Origin: Ruminococcus sp. UBA1828 | GTDB taxonomy: Bacteria > Bacillota > Clostridia > Oscillospirales > Ruminococcaceae | Direction of reading: 5' to 3' | Length of the DNA: 8,105 bases | Assembly: GCA_002338885.1 (NCBI GenBank) | Contig: DDJI01000073.1 | Span: forward strand, 6,937 to 15,041 | Shown: positions 6,139 through 8,105 of the stretch, piece by piece | How positions within the stretch are numbered: the first letter of the stretch is position 1 | Layout of the letters: the number at the start of each line of letters is the position of its first letter | Position numbers and translations under genes: made by a program | Notes under the pieces: model-generated | Seen by the model: only the letters and a program-made list of their open reading frames with translations | Databases searched by the model: none | What the model was told of the DNA's origin: nothing

Positions 6139-6142
6139 GCAT

Positions 6143-6322
6143 TTACATAAACATGGAGCCTAAGCCCTCAAGCATAGAGCTTACAGAGCGCACCGCCTTA
6201 ATGGCGTCGGATTTAAAATGCCTTTTGTCCGCTCTGGTGGCGTTGGTAACTGCATATACAGCCGCGCCTGTCACTACTCCTATGGCTATGCCTTTGCAAA
6301 GTGATGGGATGTTCATGCTCAT
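6143..6322 (-). CDS. Small 59-aa single-helix membrane protein
   Basis: A short gene on the minus strand, easily overlooked. The protein begins MSMNIPSLCKGIAIGV. It has a glycine/alanine-rich hydrophobic helix at about 11-27, then a polar, basic stretch with TRADKRHFKSDA (29-40), and an amphipathic C-terminal segment rich in Ser, Met and Leu (41-59). A strong AAAGGAG (6331-6338 on the forward map) lies 8 nt before the first ATG; the second ATG, two codons in, is the alternative start. It converges on the DUF624 operon terminator and diverges from the pyridoxamine kinase gene. From memory, similar MNIPS...GIAIG...AYAVTN-type proteins recur in Ruminococcus-like genomes and resemble YtxH-like small membrane proteins; no function is known to me. 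The overlapping plus-strand frame at 6153-6416 is not favoured because it lacks a ribosome binding site. Confidence 0.75.
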   Translation of the reverse strand: MSMNIPSLCKGIAIGVVTGAAVYAVTNATRADKRHFKSDAIKAVRSVSSMLEGLGSMFM

Positions 6323-6362
6323 TTTCCTATTCTCCTTTGTAAGTTATTGCAGTAGTATTCTG

Positions 6363-6387
6363 CACGTTTTTTTAAAAAATAAACGTG
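6363..6387. promoter_or_regulatory. CACGTTT/AAACGTG inverted repeat between divergent genes
   Basis: CACGTTT (6363-6369) and AAACGTG (6381-6387) form a perfect 7-bp inverted repeat around an A/T-only centre of 11 nt. It lies between the minus-strand small gene (its start at 6322) and the -35 box of the pyridoxamine kinase promoter (6394). It could be an operator acting on both genes, or simply the bent A/T upstream element of the promoter. With T-runs on both sides of the loop it is unlikely to be a terminator. Confidence 0.4.
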
Positions 6388-6461
6388 AAATAATTGTTTT
6401 GAAGAGGGAAAGGTGATATAATCAAACGTGATTTATGATTTTGCGTGTTTATCAAAGGTGA
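6381..6461 (+). repeat. Iterated AAA(C/G)GTGA element across the pdxK promoter and leader
   Basis: AAACGTGA occurs at 6381-6388 and 6424-6431, and AAAGGTGA at 6409-6416 and 6454-6461. They mark, in order, the region before the -35 box, the extended -10 box, the predicted transcription start and the ribosome binding site. The last two belong to a longer repeat: 6421-6436 and 6451-6466 match at 15 of 16 positions, 30 nt apart. The last copy is explained partly by its job as a ribosome binding site; the others are not. Confidence 0.45.
6394..6422 (+). promoter_or_regulatory. Sigma-A extended -10 promoter of pdxK-trmL
   Basis: TTGTTT (6394-6399) and a perfect TATAAT (6417-6422) are 17 nt apart, with TGA directly before the -10 box (extended -10). 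Transcription would start near 6429, about 40 nt before the start codon at 6469. Confidence 0.8.
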
Positions 6462-6468
6462 TTTATTT

Positions 6469-7329
6469 ATGAACGAATATAAAAGCGTTGCAGCTATACA
6501 TGACATATCGGGCGTGGGAAGATGCTCGCTGTCGGTTATCATGCCGACGATGTCGGTTATGGGCATACAGGTCTGCGCAGTTCCAACGGCGGTTCTGTCT
6601 GCTCATACAAACGGCTTCGGAGATGTCGTGATGAAGGACATGACCGAGTACATTCCGCAGGCTTTGGAGCATTATAAAAGAAGTGATGTCAGCTTTGACT
6701 GCGTGTATACGGGCTTTTTGGCTTCGGCAAGGCAGGTGTCAATTTGCCTTGATTTTTTTGATGCGTACCCGAATGCTTTGAAAATAGTGGATCCGGTTAT
6801 GGGGGACAGCGGAAAGAGGTATAAAACATACACGCCGCAGATGTGCGAGTGCATGGCTCAGCTTGTGGCGGTTGCTGACGTAATCACTCCTAACTTGACC
6901 GAGGCATCAATACTTTTAGGTATCGATTACCCTGTGTCCCTGCTTACGCTCAGTGAGGTAAAAAGCATGCTTGTAAAGCTGTCCGGAAAAGGCCCAGACA
7001 CGGTGGTCATAACGAGTGTGCCTATGGCTGACGGAAAAAACAGCAACGTCGGATACGATCGCAAAAACAACGCATTTTGGCGCGTGACATATGAAAAGGT
7101 GCCTAAGCATTACCCCGGAACGGGAGATTTGTTTGCAAGCGTCTTGACCGGCGGACTTATGCTCGGCGACAGCTTGCCGATTGCAATCAGCCGCGCAACG
7201 TCTTTCTGCGAGTACGCAATAAAGACTACGTTCGGTTACGGCACAAATCCGAGAGAGGGCGTAATGCTTGAAAAGTGCCTGCCCGTTCTCACGGTTCGCC
7301 AAAGCTTCACAGACTACACAAGCTTGTGA
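6469..7329 (+). CDS. pdxK: Pyridoxamine/pyridoxal kinase (COG2240 type)
   Basis: Phosphorylates B6 vitamers with ATP in the salvage route to pyridoxal 5'-phosphate; cytoplasmic. The product is 286 aa, close to E. coli PdxY and PdxK. It is a ribokinase-like fold: the N-terminal HDISGVGRCSL (11-21) and VLSAHTNGFG (42-51) shape the substrate site, DPVMGDSGKRY (108-118) and TPNLTEASILL (140-150) are family signatures, and HYPGTGDLFAS (214-224) carries the anion hole and catalytic base D220. It lacks the features of ThiD-type HMP kinases, since TPN is followed by the COG2240-style LTEA. The ATG follows AAAGGTGA (6454-6461); the in-frame GTG at 6445 is rejected as it precedes this site. The trmL start is 15 nt after the stop, so the two are an operon. 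No PdxR or B6 transporter gene is adjacent. Preferred substrate cannot be read from sequence. Confidence 0.88.
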   Translation: MNEYKSVAAIHDISGVGRCSLSVIMPTMSVMGIQVCAVPTAVLSAHTNGFGDVVMKDMTEYIPQALEHYKRSDVSFDCVYTGFLASARQVSICLDFFDAYPNALKIVDPVMGDSGKRYKTYTPQMCECMAQLVAVADVITPNLTEASILLGIDYPVSLLTLSEVKSMLVKLSGKGPDTVVITSVPMADGKNSNVGYDRKNNAFWRVTYEKVPKHYPGTGDLFASVLTGGLMLGDSLPIAISRATSFCEYAIKTTFGYGTNPREGVMLEKCLPVLTVRQSFTDYTSL

Positions 7330-7344
7330 TATCGGAGGCGCGGT

Positions 7345-7842
7345 ATGAATTTGAACGTTGTGCTTGTAGAGCCGCAAATACCTCAAAACACCGGAAATAT
7401 CTCAAGGACATGCGCTGTTACCGGAGCTAAGCTTCATCTTGTAAAGCCGCTTGGATTTGAGGTCAGCGACAAGCATTTGAAAAGAGCCGGACTTGATTAT
7501 TGGGACAAGCTCGATATAACCTACTACGACGGGCTTGACGACTTTTTTGAGAGGACAAAGGGCGGAGTATACTACTACTTCACCACTAAGGGCAGAAAGG
7601 TTTACAGCGACGCCGAGTATGAGGACAACTGCTACCTTATTTTCGGAAGAGAAGACAAGGGTCTTCCGGAGGAGCTTTTGCACGATAACAAGGACAGCTG
7701 CGTAAGGATACCTATGCGCCCCGAGCTTCGCAGCTTAAACCTCTCAAATTCTGTAGCTATAGCTGTATACGAAACCCTCAGGCAGTGGGATTACCCCGAC
7801 CTCTCAAGAGAGGGCAAGCTCACAAGATTTTCATGGGATTAG
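7345..7842 (+). CDS. trmL: tRNA (cytidine/uridine-34)-2'-O-methyltransferase
   Basis: A SPOUT-class methyltransferase that uses S-adenosylmethionine to 2'-O-methylate the wobble base of certain leucine tRNAs. The product is 165 aa, near the 157 aa of E. coli TrmL, and lacks any extra RNA-binding domain, as is typical for this minimal dimeric enzyme. All signatures are present: EPQIPQNTGNISRTCA (9-24), the SAM-binding FGREDKGLPEELL (100-112), and the knot-forming stretch at 122-143 that includes IPM, LRSLNLSNSVA and the helix AVYETLRQ. A strong GGAGG (7334-7338) lies just before the ATG, 15 nt after the pdxK stop, so translation is probably linked to pdxK. No clean terminator follows. Confidence 0.95.
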   Translation: MNLNVVLVEPQIPQNTGNISRTCAVTGAKLHLVKPLGFEVSDKHLKRAGLDYWDKLDITYYDGLDDFFERTKGGVYYYFTTKGRKVYSDAEYEDNCYLIFGREDKGLPEELLHDNKDSCVRIPMRPELRSLNLSNSVAIAVYETLRQWDYPDLSREGKLTRFSWD

Positions 7843-7937
7843 ATATATCTGGTCAATCATTTAGCATGATGTGCCACTACAGAATCATTAAACCAATAAA
7901 ATATTAAAGTTTATTCTAAAAAAACTCCCGTAACCTA

Positions 7938-7966
7938 TTGATATTTATCGCGTAATTTAATATAAT
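7938..7966 (+). promoter_or_regulatory. Sigma-A promoter of pgk
   Basis: TTGATA (7938-7943) and a perfect TATAAT (7961-7966) are 17 nt apart. Transcription would start near 7973, on a short direct repeat GTTGTAT (7974-7980 and 7982-7988). The leader is about 58 nt and A/T-rich. The rest of 7843-7937 holds no gene and no convincing terminator for trmL; only a weak ATGAT/ATCAT pairing is visible, so read-through into pgk is possible. Confidence 0.8.
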
Positions 7967-8030
7967 ATTTATGGTTGTATAGTTGTATGCAATCCTATTA
8001 TGTATATTTTGATAAAGGAGATATATTTTT

Positions 8031-8105
8031 ATGGCAGGATTAAACAAAGTCAGCGTTGATGACATTAATGTCAAAGGCAAGAAGGTGCTTGTTCGTTGCG
8101 ATTTT
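8031..8105 (+). CDS. pgk: Phosphoglycerate kinase, N-terminal fragment cut by the window end
   Basis: Only the first 25 codons are present. The peptide starts MAGLNKVSVDDINVKGKK and continues VLVRCDF; the VKGKKVLVRCDF run (14-25) is the hallmark N-terminus of phosphoglycerate kinase, which in the full enzyme continues into NVP and forms part of the 3-phosphoglycerate site (the Arg and Asp of VRCDFN). The enzyme makes ATP from 1,3-bisphosphoglycerate in lower glycolysis. AAAGGAG (8014-8020), 10 nt before the ATG, sets the start. The gene has its own strong promoter. No gapA is seen before it, though the two are often adjacent in Gram-positives. The gene is truncated by the window, not broken. 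Confidence 0.9.
   Translation, partial: MAGLNKVSVDDINVKGKKVLVRCDF

Noticed and set aside
6153..6416. Plus-strand 87-codon frame with apparent hydrophobic stretch
   Set aside because: It starts 15 nt after a terminator without promoter or ribosome binding site, and overlaps the better supported minus-strand 59-aa gene and the pdxK promoter.
7841..7848. GATATATC palindrome at the trmL stop codon
   Set aside because: Short and A/T-rich; expected by chance.
1..8105. Possible mobile element, CRISPR, phage or defence system
   Set aside because: No transposase, integrase, regular spacer array, tRNA-borne attachment site or toxin-antitoxin pair is visible; gene content is core metabolism and envelope.

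Overview
The window looks like chromosomal core sequence from a Gram-positive member of the Clostridia, most likely Oscillospiraceae/Ruminococcus-like. This is inferred from strong AAGGAGG-type ribosome binding sites, textbook sigma-A promoters with 17-nt spacers, a tetrahydrofolate (THF) riboswitch before an ECF folate transporter gene, a PASTA-domain kinase-like protein, and clostridial-type PfkA, pyridoxamine kinase and TrmL. I see no mobile element, CRISPR array, rRNA or tRNA. All nine genes look intact except the last, which the window edge cuts.

Layout. (1) 1-1997: a repeat-rich upstream region and a sigma-A promoter drive a 586-aa membrane protein with a zinc ribbon, a kinase fold and extracellular PASTA-like repeats. 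Its catalytic Asp and DFG motif are both replaced, so it is predicted to be a pseudokinase. (2) 1998-3339: a terminator, then a strong promoter whose spacer is filled by a perfect palindrome (candidate operator), a leader of about 165 nt with two competing hairpins, and pfkA. (3) 3340-4433: a THF riboswitch with its pseudoknot partners visible, a hairpin masking the start codon, folT with an unusual C-terminal extension, and a strong terminator. (4) 4464-6138: a promoter, a two-gene membrane operon (SpoIIM-like, then DUF624/YesL-like) and a terminator. (5) 6143-6322, minus strand: a 59-aa membrane protein gene, easily missed, convergent with the previous operon and divergent from the next. (6) 6363-7842: a promoter region with iterated AAA(C/G)GTGA elements, then pyridoxamine kinase and trmL as an operon. 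(7) 7938-8105: a promoter and the first 25 codons of pgk.

Functionally the window mixes glycolysis (pfkA, pgk), vitamin and cofactor supply (folate uptake, B6 salvage), tRNA wobble-base methylation and envelope proteins of unknown role. Each unit has its own promoter or terminator, so these are adjacent independent transcription units rather than one pathway cluster. The least explained parts are the pseudokinase, the FolT tail, the small minus-strand protein and several unassigned operator-like DNA repeats.
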